64,000 nucleotides of DNA, taken from Flavobacteriaceae bacterium. GTDB taxonomy: Bacteria > Bacteroidota > Bacteroidia > Flavobacteriales > Flavobacteriaceae. Position 1 is the first letter of the stretch. Each line of letters opens with the position of its first letter. The notes beneath the pieces were generated by a model. That model ran no database searches, was not told the origin of the DNA, and saw only the letters and a list, made by a program, of their open reading frames with translations. This document shows positions 9,477 to 19,404 of the stretch, piece after piece. The position numbers and the translations under genes are program-made. The stretch is taken from NCBI GenBank assembly GCA_024763245.1, contig JANTFW010000002.1, positions 1 to 64,000 on the forward strand, written 5' to 3'.

Positions 9477-11117
9477 GTGTCCAAATATACAAAACATATC
9501 ATCCTTTTTATTCTAGGCCTAATTCTCCTAAATACGCTGGCATCTATTTTTTATATACGATGGGATTTAACATCCGATAAACGATACACACTTTCAAAAG
9601 AAAGCAAAAACCTACTAAACAATATAGACCAAGATGTACAAATTAAGGTCTATTTAAAAGGTAATTTTCCACTAGATTTTAAACGTTTAGAGCAAGAGAC
9701 TAAACAACATTTGGATGAGTTAAAAATCTATAATAATCATATTCATTATCGCTTTATCAACCCAAAGGGTATTGAAGAGAAATTGATAAAAAAAGGATTA
9801 CAACCCAGTAGACTTACAGTAGAAGAAGATGGAGAGATTTCAGAATCCCTGTTTTTTCCTTGGGCTATTATATCTTATAAAAATAAAAGCACCCAAGTAC
9901 CCTTACTGGTCAATACAGTTAATGGGCAAGAAGAACAAATCCAAAAATCTATTGAAAATTTAGAATTTGCTTTTAGCAATGGCATTCACCAAGTAAGTAA
10001 TCACAAAAGAAAAAACATTGCCATCCTTAAAGGTAACGGCGAACTTCCCGATATTTATGTATATGATTTTTTAAAATCTCTACAAAAAAAATATAATCTA
10101 GCTCCATTTACCATTGCCGATGCCGAAAATAAACCCGAACAACTTTTAAAAGACCTCCAAAAGTTTGATTTATGTATTATTGCAAAACCTACTAAACCCT
10201 TTTCAGAAACCCAAAAGTTACTACTTGATCAATATATCATTCATGGCAAAAAAACACTTTGGATGATTGACGAAGCCTATGCCGAAATGGATAGTTTACG
10301 TGCTACCGGAGAGGCGTTGTTTACTCCCAGACAATTGAATTTGACCGATTTACTTTTCGCTTATGGCGTACGGATTAACCCAAATATTGTTCAAGATTTG
10401 TACAGTAGTAAAATAGCAGTAGCTACTGGAAATGTCGGTGGAAAAACACAATTCCAATCCTTTTTATGGCCATATTATCCTTTAGTGGTTCCCAATTCCA
10501 ATCTTGCTCTTAGTAAAAATATCGAAGCTGTTAATCTCAAATTCCCATCAAGCATTGACACTTTAAAAAATACAATTCATAAATCGATTTTGTTAGAAAG
10601 TTCTCCGCTAACCCAAATTAAGGGATTACCTCAAATGGTATCGTTATCAAGTATAGCAGAAGAACGTAAACCTGATTTATTTAATCATAAGCGTCAACTA
10701 TTTGGAGTCCTTTTGGAAGGTCAGTTTGTTTCTGCCTACACCAACAGAACTAAAACTTTTAAAACGGATTATAAAGCACAAAGCATTCCGAATAAAATGA
10801 TTGTCATTTCAGATGGAGATATCTGCTCCAATCAGGTATTGAATGGAGAACCCACACGATTAGATATTGATAAATGGACCGGACAACATTTTGGCAATAA
10901 AGATTTTTTATTAAATGCCGTAGACTATCTTCTCGATAACAAAGGCTTACTTAGTATAAGAAATAAAAGCCTAGATATCAAATTACTCAATAAAGAAAAA
11001 ATTAGCAAAGAGAAAGGATTTTGGCAATTTATCAATATCATCCTTCCTTTACTGGTATTATTTTTATTCGGAATGGTCTTCTTCTATATACGTAAACTGA
11101 AATATACCTCAAAGTAA
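9477..11117 (+). CDS. gldG: Gliding motility protein GldG
   Basis: 546 residues. One N-terminal membrane segment (about 7-27), a large extracytoplasmic region of the GldG/ABC-type auxiliary family (opening with WDLTSDKRYTLSKESK), and one C-terminal membrane segment (about 515-537). It starts with GTG at 9477, directly after the gldF TAG. GldG is the partner of GldF in the gliding-associated ABC transporter. In several flavobacteria dnaN or gldH lies next; here a convergent MFS gene follows, so the local order differs. Confidence 0.92.
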   Translation: MSKYTKHIILFILGLILLNTLASIFYIRWDLTSDKRYTLSKESKNLLNNIDQDVQIKVYLKGNFPLDFKRLEQETKQHLDELKIYNNHIHYRFINPKGIEEKLIKKGLQPSRLTVEEDGEISESLFFPWAIISYKNKSTQVPLLVNTVNGQEEQIQKSIENLEFAFSNGIHQVSNHKRKNIAILKGNGELPDIYVYDFLKSLQKKYNLAPFTIADAENKPEQLLKDLQKFDLCIIAKPTKPFSETQKLLLDQYIIHGKKTLWMIDEAYAEMDSLRATGEALFTPRQLNLTDLLFAYGVRINPNIVQDLYSSKIAVATGNVGGKTQFQSFLWPYYPLVVPNSNLALSKNIEAVNLKFPSSIDTLKNTIHKSILLESSPLTQIKGLPQMVSLSSIAEERKPDLFNHKRQLFGVLLEGQFVSAYTNRTKTFKTDYKAQSIPNKMIVISDGDICSNQVLNGEPTRLDIDKWTGQHFGNKDFLLNAVDYLLDNKGLLSIRNKSLDIKLLNKEKISKEKGFWQFINIILPLLVLFLFGMVFFYIRKLKYTSK

Positions 11118-11194
11118 GATCTTTAAAAAAGAAGAACAAGTTGAATGCCGCTTATGAGTTTTAGAACCTATTTCAGTTTAATTTCGTAAAGGTC

Positions 11195-12430
11195 TTAACT
11201 TCCATTTATCTGAGTTCTATTTGTAAATAATGTTATAAGCAATAAGAGTAAAGATACAAGTAAAAAAGCCATTCCGATTCCGAAATACTGTGAAAAAAAA
11301 CCGAGTAACAACACCAAAATTACACTGAAAATTGTCCTAAGTAAGGATTGAACAGATAGTACAGAAGTCACTATTTTAGGAGGAATTTCATCTACTAAAG
11401 CTCCCGTTAATATGGGCTTTCTGATATTCTCTATCAAATAAACATTTACAAATACGAGCAAAGAAAAAACCCAAAGTTTGTTCAAATAGAATACACCACT
11501 TAAAATCCCTGAAGAAAAACCAATTAGCATCGTCCTATAGATAGTTTTGCGAACATTGTTTTTAGCTATTTTTCCGGAAAATTGAGAGGCTTTTGCCGTT
11601 AACAAATAAATGATAAAATAAAAGACGCCAATTAGCAATCCCTTCTTTTTATCAATGGAGTAGGTGTTTAATAAAGGAATCATCAAAACCACTTGTAACA
11701 TCAGAGGTTGTATATAGTCTTTAATAGATTTTTGATAGGCCGTAAATAGAGCTGCCACATTTACAATCTGTAGAACCCGAACCTGTTTTAGTACATAAAA
11801 TAAGGTTTTCCAAGTCTCTAAATAAGAAATTCTTTTCCGATTTGTCACTATCGGTAGGCTATTCAATTCTTTTGGATAAGAAAGCACTAACAAGAGGTTT
11901 ATCAAATAAGGAATTATGGAAAACAAAAAAATGTAATGATACGACCCATAATAAAAAACAATTCCTCCTGCTACTAAGGAGGCTATGGCAGAACCCCGTT
12001 GAGAACAAGCTCTGGTATGTCCGTAATACGTAACTTTATGATTATCCCAATTTCTATTTTTAAGGTAATGCATAATCATTCCTTTATGCGTTCCCGAACG
12101 AAAGGCATCTGCCATTCCATAAAGGATAAAAGCAACAGAAAAAAACCAAAAATTTGCCGATAAATAAAATATCAGGAACGAAAATATATACAATACAAAA
12201 GAAAAAACAAGTGCATTTTTTCGTCCATACGTATCGGCAACAACCCCCGATGGTATTTCAAAAAGGTTAATACTAATTTCTCTTATCGCATACAATATTC
12301 CTATTTCGGAATAGGACAAACCCTTTTCCAATAGAAAAAGGATAAAAAAAGCATCGAACAAACGTAAATTCTTAAGAAAGCCGTACCAACAAAACTTGTA
12401 GTACTGTCTATTCTTTATACGTTTAAACAT
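11195..12430 (-). CDS. Major facilitator superfamily transporter
   Basis: 411 residues with about twelve hydrophobic segments. The loop after the second one reads GVVADTYGRKNAL, a good match to MFS motif A (GxxADrxGRk). Two halves are separated by a basic central loop around residues 185-210. This makes it a proton-coupled inner-membrane transporter, perhaps a drug or sugar-type exporter, but the substrate cannot be told. It stands alone, convergent to gldG with 77 bases between and downstream of nothing obvious in its pathway. Member of MFS, certain; anything narrower would be a guess. Confidence 0.85.
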   Translation of the reverse strand: MFKRIKNRQYYKFCWYGFLKNLRLFDAFFILFLLEKGLSYSEIGILYAIREISINLFEIPSGVVADTYGRKNALVFSFVLYIFSFLIFYLSANFWFFSVAFILYGMADAFRSGTHKGMIMHYLKNRNWDNHKVTYYGHTRACSQRGSAIASLVAGGIVFYYGSYHYIFLFSIIPYLINLLLVLSYPKELNSLPIVTNRKRISYLETWKTLFYVLKQVRVLQIVNVAALFTAYQKSIKDYIQPLMLQVVLMIPLLNTYSIDKKKGLLIGVFYFIIYLLTAKASQFSGKIAKNNVRKTIYRTMLIGFSSGILSGVFYLNKLWVFSLLVFVNVYLIENIRKPILTGALVDEIPPKIVTSVLSVQSLLRTIFSVILVLLLGFFSQYFGIGMAFLLVSLLLLLITLFTNRTQINGS

Positions 12431-12463
12431 AGCTCTATTACTAATTTAGATAGTACAAGGTAC

Positions 12464-12497
12464 AAAAAAAGGTCATCCAAAAAAATGAATGACCTTT
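12464..12497 (-). terminator. Terminator of the large TonB-dependent receptor gene
   Basis: Arms AAAGGTCAT (12468-12476) and ATGACCTTT (12489-12497) form a 9-bp stem. Read on the minus strand the stem is followed by seven T residues, 25 bases after the receptor stop codon. Confidence 0.85.
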
Positions 12498-12521
12498 AAT
12501 TTTAATAGGTATGATTAGGAC

Positions 12522-15500
12522 TTAGAAGTTAAATCTAAGACCGGCTTGCACTTGCCATCTTGATAATAGACTATTATCGTTTACAAAGGTACTCTGGTTT
12601 TGATCTTCAGAGAAGGTATAGGTTGGATTACCTGCATTATCAACAGCTACACCAATAGGTTGTACGCTAGTTGGAATTTGCATTACACCCCAATTTGAAT
12701 TAAACATATTTCCTATATTTAATACATCTAAGCTAAACTCAAATCCACGAGTTTCATTTAATTTATAGCCTTGTAAAAATTTAAAGTCCCAACGTCCTCT
12801 CCAAGGGCTAATTGCACCGTAACGCTCTGCATAATCACCTCTGTGACTATTTAAATAATCATCTTGTTGGATAAAATTTTCAAATGCAGTTGCTTGTGCA
12901 GCTTGAGAGCTTGCACTACCGCTAAACTGCATTGCACTAACCTCAGCAGCTGTAGGAATATAAATCAAATCATTAAGATTAGAACCATCACGGTTTAAGT
13001 CACCACCATAGGTATAGGAAAATCGTCCTCCTTGTGCATATTCAAAAACTGTTGAAAAGGAGCTGTACATTTTATCTTCCTTACCATATTCAAGACGCTT
13101 ACTGATTACCCCAACAACACGGTGCTTGTCACCATATTTAGAATTGGCCAATACTGCATCATTCACATTACCATAGGCGGGATTAAAGGTAAAAGCGTCG
13201 CCGGTTATCTCTGCTTCGATAGAGTTTACGTCCTTGGATTCCATATAGTTATAAGCTACACTGGTAAATAAGCCGTTTTCAAATCTTTTTTCTGCCTTAA
13301 GCGATACATTGTAAGCATAGCCTTTATCAGAATTTGTCAATACATAAGCTGCATTGTAGAACGGTGGGTTTCCAACATCTGCTGGGCCATAAATAGGTCT
13401 AGGATCTACACCTTGAAGGGTTGCCGTAGGGGTTTTCAATCCCCAGTTTTGTACATGAGCTGCTTTTTTATCTTTAGTATAAGAACCGTCTAACGATAAG
13501 GTTAAGCCATTCTCAAACTTCTTATCAATACCCAAGCTACTTTTCCACACTCTAGGCCATTCAAAATCGGGGTCAACCATTTCAAGGAACCAGAAATTAG
13601 GTGCCCCTACTTGATTTCCTAACCATACAAAAGGTAAACGACCTGTAAAGATACCGGTACCTCCACGCAACTGCATCGTATTATCTCCTTTTACATCCCA
13701 ATTAAAACCAAATCGTGGAGAGAAAATAAATTTATTTGTAGGCATTTTTGTAGAATCAAAATACGCTGGATCACCCGTTTCCGGATCAGTATATTCTAAA
13801 GATGGAATATAACAACATTGTGTATCGATAAATTCTTGTGCTAATCGTGAGGTATCAAAATACATAGGTTTATCAAAACGAACACCAAGTGTAAGTGTCA
13901 AATCATCGTTAACACTTATTTCGTCTTGCGTATAGATGGCACCTTGCCCCACATTAATTTTGTAGTAATTCCAACCTCCAAGGACACCTTCACCGGCATC
14001 ATTTAAACTATCAGCAGCATCTTGAGCGGCTTGCAATTGAGCTGCAAGACCACCACCTGGACCTGCATCTGCTAAGAAATCGGCAACACTTCCATAAGAG
14101 GGGAAGAAAACACCTGCTGCACCATAAGCACCTAGATTAAAAGAGTTTCCAAACTTAAATTTTTCATAAGACAAACCAAGAGTTACCGTATGATTTTCTA
14201 GAACGAAATTTAAATTATCCGTAAACTGAAAGACTTTTTGATCTAATTTATTATGAATAGAAAATGGCTCATGACCAGCAATAATATAATTTTGTCCGGC
14301 ACCATTTTGAATAGTAATAGTAGGTGCAGGAGTTGATAGTGGGTTTCTAAAATCTTTAAAGTGTGTATAACCAACTTGTAATTTATTAGATACGCCATTT
14401 CCCATATTAGAGTTAAGCTCTGCTAAAAAGGAGTTCAATTGATTGTTAATTTGGTATCCAGTGTTTTCAAACTGTAAAGTAGAAGCATTTGGTCCTCTAA
14501 AACCAAGTGCTGTAGGGTGAGCCGGTTTTTCCTTAGAGGCATCTAAGAAATTATAGATTAAGGCCAAACGATTATTTTTTCCTAGGTTAAAATCTAATTT
14601 TGCTAAACCTTTCCATGATTCGGTTGTATAGGTAAAACCTTTATAAGCACCGGGATCATAACCAAGATCTAATAAGGCTTGTTGTACGGCAATCATATCA
14701 GATTCTAATACATTGGCTTCATTAATGGCATGTGTTCCGTCACCGTTGTCCGGAATCCAAGAAGAGGCAGCATCCGAACGATTTTCTCTTTCAATATTAG
14801 CAAAGAAGAAAACCTTATCTTTAACAACAGGACCTCCAAAGCTTAAACCACCTTGAAAATGATCTAAACTCGGCACATAAATACTTTCACCTTTAATCTT
14901 TCCACCAGTCATATCTTGATTTCTGTAGAAAGAGAAAATGGTTCCTTTAAATTCATTGGTACCACTTTTGGTAACCGCATTAACAGAAGCACCTGTAAAA
15001 CCGGATTGGGTAACATCATAAGGCGCTGTAGCCACTTGAATTTGATCAATCGCATCCAAAGATACGGGTTGAGCATCAGTCTGTCCACCCGGAGTTGCGG
15101 CATCTAAACCAAATGGATTGTTAAAAATTGATCCATCTAAAGAAAAGTTGTTGTACTGATCATTTCTACCACCAAAGGATCCTCCACTAGAAGAAGGTTC
15201 TAGACGAGTAAAATCGGCTTGAGAACGAGAAATGGTAGGCAGAGTAGTCAACTCCTTTTTTCCAACACTTGTTTCTGAACCGGTACGACCACTATTAAAG
15301 GTATTGTCTTTGGTGTATTTAATTACTACTTCGTCTAACTCTTCGCTTTCTGATTTTAAAACAACGTCTAAATTAGTGGTTTTACCCAACTGCAAATAAA
15401 TATCAGTGTATTCTACCGTTTTATAACCTACAAAACTAATAGTAACCGTATAAGGGCCACCAACACGTAGGTTTGGAATAACAAAATTTCCGTTTTCTTG

Positions 15501-15668
15501 GGACATATCACCCATCACAGTTCCTGAGGGATTGTGTTTGGCAACAATGCTTGCTCCAAATAATGGACCTGCATCATCCGATACATTTCCCTGAATTTTT
15601 GATGTAGTTACTTGCGAAAATGCCGAAAGGCTCAACAAGGCAACTAGGATAAATACTATTTTTTTCAT
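12522..15668 (-). CDS. TonB-dependent receptor, Oar-like with carboxypeptidase-regulatory N domain
   Basis: 1048 residues. Signal peptide (1-19, ending AFSQ), then a carboxypeptidase-regulatory-like beta-sandwich (about 22-105), a plug domain (about 115-245) and a long beta-barrel closing with WQVQAGLRFNF, an aromatic C terminus typical of outer-membrane barrels. TonB-driven outer-membrane uptake or transport. The architecture and the repeated 'GTGIFTGR…P' barrel style match the Oar-like group, large receptors often linked to protein or peptide substrates; no SusD partner gene is adjacent, arguing against a polysaccharide locus. Own -7 element and terminator. Substrate unknown. Confidence 0.9.
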   Translation of the reverse strand: MKKIVFILVALLSLSAFSQVTTSKIQGNVSDDAGPLFGASIVAKHNPSGTVMGDMSQENGNFVIPNLRVGGPYTVTISFVGYKTVEYTDIYLQLGKTTNLDVVLKSESEELDEVVIKYTKDNTFNSGRTGSETSVGKKELTTLPTISRSQADFTRLEPSSSGGSFGGRNDQYNNFSLDGSIFNNPFGLDAATPGGQTDAQPVSLDAIDQIQVATAPYDVTQSGFTGASVNAVTKSGTNEFKGTIFSFYRNQDMTGGKIKGESIYVPSLDHFQGGLSFGGPVVKDKVFFFANIERENRSDAASSWIPDNGDGTHAINEANVLESDMIAVQQALLDLGYDPGAYKGFTYTTESWKGLAKLDFNLGKNNRLALIYNFLDASKEKPAHPTALGFRGPNASTLQFENTGYQINNQLNSFLAELNSNMGNGVSNKLQVGYTHFKDFRNPLSTPAPTITIQNGAGQNYIIAGHEPFSIHNKLDQKVFQFTDNLNFVLENHTVTLGLSYEKFKFGNSFNLGAYGAAGVFFPSYGSVADFLADAGPGGGLAAQLQAAQDAADSLNDAGEGVLGGWNYYKINVGQGAIYTQDEISVNDDLTLTLGVRFDKPMYFDTSRLAQEFIDTQCCYIPSLEYTDPETGDPAYFDSTKMPTNKFIFSPRFGFNWDVKGDNTMQLRGGTGIFTGRLPFVWLGNQVGAPNFWFLEMVDPDFEWPRVWKSSLGIDKKFENGLTLSLDGSYTKDKKAAHVQNWGLKTPTATLQGVDPRPIYGPADVGNPPFYNAAYVLTNSDKGYAYNVSLKAEKRFENGLFTSVAYNYMESKDVNSIEAEITGDAFTFNPAYGNVNDAVLANSKYGDKHRVVGVISKRLEYGKEDKMYSSFSTVFEYAQGGRFSYTYGGDLNRDGSNLNDLIYIPTAAEVSAMQFSGSASSQAAQATAFENFIQQDDYLNSHRGDYAERYGAISPWRGRWDFKFLQGYKLNETRGFEFSLDVLNIGNMFNSNWGVMQIPTSVQPIGVAVDNAGNPTYTFSEDQNQSTFVNDNSLLSRWQVQAGLRFNF

Positions 15669-15714
15669 CTTTTTAAGTTTGATTAATGTTAGATTAATAA
15701 TAAATGAATTGGCA

Positions 15715-15722
15715 CAAAATTA
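15715..15722 (-). promoter_or_regulatory. -7 element of the Oar-like receptor gene
   Basis: Minus-strand TAATTTTG (15722-15715) fits TAnnTTTG, 46 bases before the ATG. No clear -33 box. Confidence 0.45.
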
Positions 15723-15731
15723 ATTATAATC

Positions 15732-15762
15732 AAAAAGCTCACCAAGTATTGGTGAGCTTTTT
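15732..15762 (-). terminator. Terminator of the rpsF-rpsR-rplI transcript
   Basis: A perfect 14-bp stem with a 3-base loop (arms AAAAAGCTCACCAA and TTGGTGAGCTTTTT), 27 bases after the rplI stop on the minus strand, ending in T residues. Confidence 0.9.
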
Positions 15763-15789
15763 GATAATTCTTTATTAACAAAATGTTAA

Positions 15790-16344
15790 TTATTCTTCTG
15801 TTGCAGCCTCTTTTGTCTCATTTTCAGAAGCTTCCTCTGAGGCCTCTTCTACTTTTGGAGCCGGAGCAATTTCTTTTTTCTTTTTAGGCATAGAAGCCGG
15901 ATCGGGGATTACCTCAAAAGGCAAATCTATAATCAATTCGCGATGTAAACGAACATGGGCAACATACTTTCCTAGTCGCTTAATATTATTTCCATCAATG
16001 CTGATAAATTTCTTTTCAATAGCATGTCCTTGTTTTTCAAGTGCATCAGAAATATTGGCATTGTTTACCGAACCAAATAGTTTGCTGCCATCGGCAGTTT
16101 TAGAAATAATCTTAATAGCTACTTCTTCAAGTGCTTTGGCTATTTTCTTAGCATCCTCAATAAGTTTAGCATCACGATGCGCTCTTTGTTTAAGGGTTTC
16201 TGCCAATACTTTTTTAGCAGAAGATGTTGCTAAAATAGCAAAACCTTGTGGGATCAAATAATTACGAGCGTAGCCGTTTTTTACCACTACTAAATCGTCT
16301 TGGAATCCTAAATTCTCTACGTCTTTTTTTAATATAACTTCCAT
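15790..16344 (-). CDS. rplI: Ribosomal protein bL9
   Basis: 184 residues. Residues 1-149 are a full bL9: N domain with EVILKKDVENLGFQDDLV and NYLIPQGFA, long linking helix, and C domain ending near FEVIPDPAS. About 33 extra residues follow, first basic (KKKKE) then Ala/Glu-rich, a low-complexity tail not present in the E. coli protein (149). It binds 23S rRNA at the L1 stalk base and helps reading-frame maintenance. Last gene of the rpsF-rpsR-rplI operon, 15 bases after rpsR. Confidence 0.96.
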   Translation of the reverse strand: MEVILKKDVENLGFQDDLVVVKNGYARNYLIPQGFAILATSSAKKVLAETLKQRAHRDAKLIEDAKKIAKALEEVAIKIISKTADGSKLFGSVNNANISDALEKQGHAIEKKFISIDGNNIKRLGKYVAHVRLHRELIIDLPFEVIPDPASMPKKKKEIAPAPKVEEASEEASENETKEAATEE

Positions 16345-16359
16345 CTTACAATTCCTTTA

Positions 16360-16656
16360 TTATTTTAACATATCACCTACATAGGGCATTAAAGCCAAGT
16401 GGCGTGCTCTTTTAATAGCTTGTGCCACTTTACGTTGGTATTTTAATGAAGTTCCTGTTAAACGACGTGGTAAAATTTTACCTTGTTCGTTTACTAAATA
16501 CATCAAGAAATCAGCATCTTTATAATCGATATATTTGATACCTTTCTTCTTGAAACGACAGTATTTTTTTACTTCTTTGGTTTCGATATCAAGAGGTGTT
16601 AAATAGCGTACTTCGGCTTTACCTCCTCCTTTGGCTTGTTGTTCAATTGTTGACAT
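16360..16656 (-). CDS. rpsR: Ribosomal protein bS18
   Basis: 98 residues. The core from [15 protein letters not shown] to [21 protein letters not shown] is diagnostic of bS18; the N-terminal 20 residues are a Bacteroidetes-type extension. It pairs with bS6 on the platform of the 30S subunit; in Flavobacterium it also helps form the pocket with bS6 and bS21 that hides the anti-SD of 16S rRNA. Two bases separate it from rpsF, so translation is coupled. Confidence 0.97.
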   Translation of the reverse strand: MSTIEQQAKGGGKAEVRYLTPLDIETKEVKKYCRFKKKGIKYIDYKDADFLMYLVNEQGKILPRRLTGTSLKYQRKVAQAIKRARHLALMPYVGDMLK

Positions 16657-16658
16657 AC

Positions 16659-17003
16659 TTACTTAGCTTTATTAGATTTAACACGTTCTCTTCTTTTCTC
16701 TGCCCAAGCAGCCGCATGCTTATCTAGTCTTACGGTTAAATAACGTAAGATACTATCGTCTCTTCTAAACTCCAATTCAAAAGGGGCAATAATTTCACCG
16801 GGTGCATTAAACTCAAATAAGTGATAAAAACCACTTTTTTTCTTTTCGATTGCATAGGCTAATTTTTTTAAGCCCCAATCTTCTTTCCAAATCATTTCAG
16901 CACCCTTAGATAGTAAATAGTCCTCAAACTTCTTTACTGTTTCCTTTATCTGTTCATCAGATAAAACGGGATTTAAAATGAAAACAGTTTCGTAATGATT
17001 CAT
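16659..17003 (-). CDS. rpsF: Ribosomal protein bS6
   Basis: 114 residues with the bS6 fold: N-terminal [19 protein letters not shown] and the [23 protein letters not shown] strand region. First gene of rpsF-rpsR-rplI; this bacterial operon often also holds ssb, which is absent here. It binds bS18 and the 16S central domain. The leader from the predicted start is only about 30 bases and AT-rich. Confidence 0.97.
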   Translation of the reverse strand: MNHYETVFILNPVLSDEQIKETVKKFEDYLLSKGAEMIWKEDWGLKKLAYAIEKKKSGFYHLFEFNAPGEIIAPFELEFRRDDSILRYLTVRLDKHAAAWAEKRRERVKSNKAK

Positions 17004-17037
17004 TTGATTAAATTTATATTATTAATTTTTAAGCCTG

Positions 17038-17045
17038 CAAATGTA
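17038..17045 (-). promoter_or_regulatory. -7 element of the rpsF operon
   Basis: Minus-strand TACATTTG (17045-17038) matches TAnnTTTG, 34 bases before the rpsF ATG. A -33 TTTG is not found at standard spacing. Confidence 0.55.
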
Positions 17046-17084
17046 AGCGTTTTTATTCAAAAAACACATTTTTACACTATATTT

Positions 17085-19289
17085 TTATTTTTTTGAGGCA
17101 TTAACCAACTCAATTTTATCTCTGTCTGTCAAAGTGGTAAAAAAACCGTAGTTAATCTGTATTTTGTTTTTCTCTATCTTGTCAATAACTCCTTGTGCTC
17201 TACTCTCTTTTAAACGTACTATATCTCCGGTTCTAAATTCATATTGTTGTTCTTGGGACTTATGCTTTGTAGAAGCCTTCTTTTTTTCTTTACGAATTTT
17301 TTGGACTTCTTGTAACACTTCTTTTTCTATAGATTCCAATTTTTCTTTTTCCTGCTTATGCTGTTTTTGTTTTTTTTGTTTTTCTTGTTTCGTCTGTTTT
17401 TTAGGTGGATTCTTTTTAGTGTATTTTATTTTTTCGGATTGTACCCATTTCAAAAAATCAGCAACTAGCTTTTTCTTATTGTTGGTTTGAAAATAGACAT
17501 TCGTCAGTTCATTGATGCTTCTGCCGTACTGTAACATCTTTTGATTGCTATCATATAAGGTTTGGAATTGCTCCAGTTTATCCTGAACCCTTTCATGCTT
17601 ATCGGCTAATACTGTTGCTTTTTCAGCTGCTTTTCCCTCTTCTTTTTGCAGAGATTGCGACTGTTTCATCAACTTATTTCGTTCTGATTGTAATTTTGAG
17701 ATGGTTTTATCCAAACGTATTTTACTTCTCGAAACCCGTTTCTTTGCTTTGTTTATTAAACGATAAGGTATACCATTTTGTTGCGCCACTTCAAATGTAA
17801 AAGAGCTACCGGCTTGTCCGGTTACCAATTCAAATAAGGGAGCTAAATTTCGCTTATCAAATTGCATATTGGCATTGGTCGCAAATTCTAATTCGTCGGC
17901 TAAGACCTTTAGATTAGCATAATGGGTTGTAATTACTCCATAAGCCTCTTTGTGATAGAACTCCTCTAAAAAGACCTCGGCAAGTGCTCCTCCCAACTCC
18001 GGATCAGTTCCTGTACCAAATTCATCGATGAGAAATAAAGTATTTTTATTACATTTTTGTAAGAATTTACGCATATTTTTCAACCTATAGCTATAGGTGC
18101 TCAGCTGATTTTCTATGGATTGGTTATCGCCAATGTCCGTGAGAATGGTATCAAAAAAAGAGATACGGCTCTTTTTATGAACAGGAATAAGCAACCCGCT
18201 TTGGAGCATTACTTGTAACAAACCGATGGTTTTTAAAGTTATACTTTTTCCTCCGGCATTAGGTCCGGAAACCACAATAATTCTTTGCTCATTATTTAAA
18301 AGGATATCTTGAGGAATAATAGGGATATTCTTTTCGGTATGCTGTTCCCAAAGTAGGGGGTGATAAGCTTTTTGTAAAGCAACTTCTTTTTCATTGGAAA
18401 TGACCGGCAATACGGCTTGGCTGTGTTGAGCATATTTTGCTTTTGATGCAATTACATCCATTTCGGTGAGATAATCCTTATACACTTTTAGCCATTCTCG
18501 GTAAGGTCGTAAGGCTTCGGTAATCTCTTTTAAAATTCGTATTTCTTCTTCTCGCTCCTCTAATTCCAGATGATCTAATTCCCGTGTGTACTTTAAAGTT
18601 GATTGAGGGGCAATAAAAATAATACTACCCGTTTTGGATGTACCGAGCAAGCTTCCTTTTACCTTTTTTCTATGCATTGCTTGAACCGCCAATACCCTTT
18701 TACCTTCTACAACCGATTCTTTAATGGCATCTAAATAATCTAATTTTTGATACCGTTGTAAGGCTCTTTCAAAACTGCTACCAATCTGTGCTCTGATACT
18801 ATGTATTTCCTTTCTTATATTCCTTAACAAGCTGGATGCTTTATCAGAAACACTAGCGTATGGTGTAATCGTATTGCCAATCAATACAGGAATATCCTTT
18901 ACCACTTGAACCTCTTGTGCTTGTTCGTGTAGCATCGGATACATTTCTTTAAATTTTTTAAAGAATTTTTGTAAATCTTGAATCGTTTTTATACCGGATT
19001 GTATTGCCAACAAGTCTTTGGGCTCTACATAGGTATTTTGAACTCCCAAAAGATGAATCGCTTTAGAAGTATCGAGAAAATAATGATTAGGGATACGGTT
19101 TTCATTATTAAATGAAGAACTGTATTCTTCAAGTCTATTAAGCGCAATCATAATTTGGTCTGGCACTTTAAAGGGCTTTATTTGTAAAATTCTTTCAGCC
19201 CCTAAATCTGACATAGCATAGGGAACAATCAAGCGCAAGACCTGATCAAATTCTAAATCTTTTAATGTTTTATCGGTAATAAATCCCAT
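17085..19289 (-). CDS. mutS2: MutS2-family ATPase lacking the Smr domain
   Basis: 734 residues. Core and lever regions (about 1-320) precede the MutS-type ATPase with Walker A GPNAGGKS (342-349) and Walker B NTLFLIDEFGTGTDP. A very Lys/Gln-rich coiled region (about 520-680) follows, then a KOW-like end (FRTGDIVRLKESRAQGVID). The usual C-terminal Smr nuclease domain is missing: the chain stops after the KOW-like part. MutS2 proteins act on branched DNA or on collided ribosomes; without Smr the cleavage step would need another protein. No mismatch-recognition domain I is present, so it is not MutS. Divergent from ung. Confidence 0.9.
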   Translation of the reverse strand: MGFITDKTLKDLEFDQVLRLIVPYAMSDLGAERILQIKPFKVPDQIMIALNRLEEYSSSFNNENRIPNHYFLDTSKAIHLLGVQNTYVEPKDLLAIQSGIKTIQDLQKFFKKFKEMYPMLHEQAQEVQVVKDIPVLIGNTITPYASVSDKASSLLRNIRKEIHSIRAQIGSSFERALQRYQKLDYLDAIKESVVEGKRVLAVQAMHRKKVKGSLLGTSKTGSIIFIAPQSTLKYTRELDHLELEEREEEIRILKEITEALRPYREWLKVYKDYLTEMDVIASKAKYAQHSQAVLPVISNEKEVALQKAYHPLLWEQHTEKNIPIIPQDILLNNEQRIIVVSGPNAGGKSITLKTIGLLQVMLQSGLLIPVHKKSRISFFDTILTDIGDNQSIENQLSTYSYRLKNMRKFLQKCNKNTLFLIDEFGTGTDPELGGALAEVFLEEFYHKEAYGVITTHYANLKVLADELEFATNANMQFDKRNLAPLFELVTGQAGSSFTFEVAQQNGIPYRLINKAKKRVSRSKIRLDKTISKLQSERNKLMKQSQSLQKEEGKAAEKATVLADKHERVQDKLEQFQTLYDSNQKMLQYGRSINELTNVYFQTNNKKKLVADFLKWVQSEKIKYTKKNPPKKQTKQEKQKKQKQHKQEKEKLESIEKEVLQEVQKIRKEKKKASTKHKSQEQQYEFRTGDIVRLKESRAQGVIDKIEKNKIQINYGFFTTLTDRDKIELVNASKK

Positions 19290-19404
19290 ACTAAACAGCT
19301 ATGCTTCTCTTCATTAGAACAAGAAACAGCAAAGAAACGAATAAACCCAATAAGAGCCATACTTTTTTTTGTATTTTCGTACGGAACTAAAATCAATTTA
19401 TAGC

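Noticed and set aside
11115..11197. Inverted repeat TAAGATCTTTA / TAAAGGTCTTA between gldG and the MFS gene as terminator
   Set aside because: Arms are about 60 bases apart with no T run; too loose for a terminator call.
17004..17045. S6:S18 leader motif upstream of rpsF
   Set aside because: The leader is about 30 AT-rich bases without a CCG-bulge stem.
19369..19404. TTG start adding 12 residues to Ung
   Set aside because: The added part covers the T-rich promoter-like stretch and has no match to the family N terminus; ATG 19405 fits.
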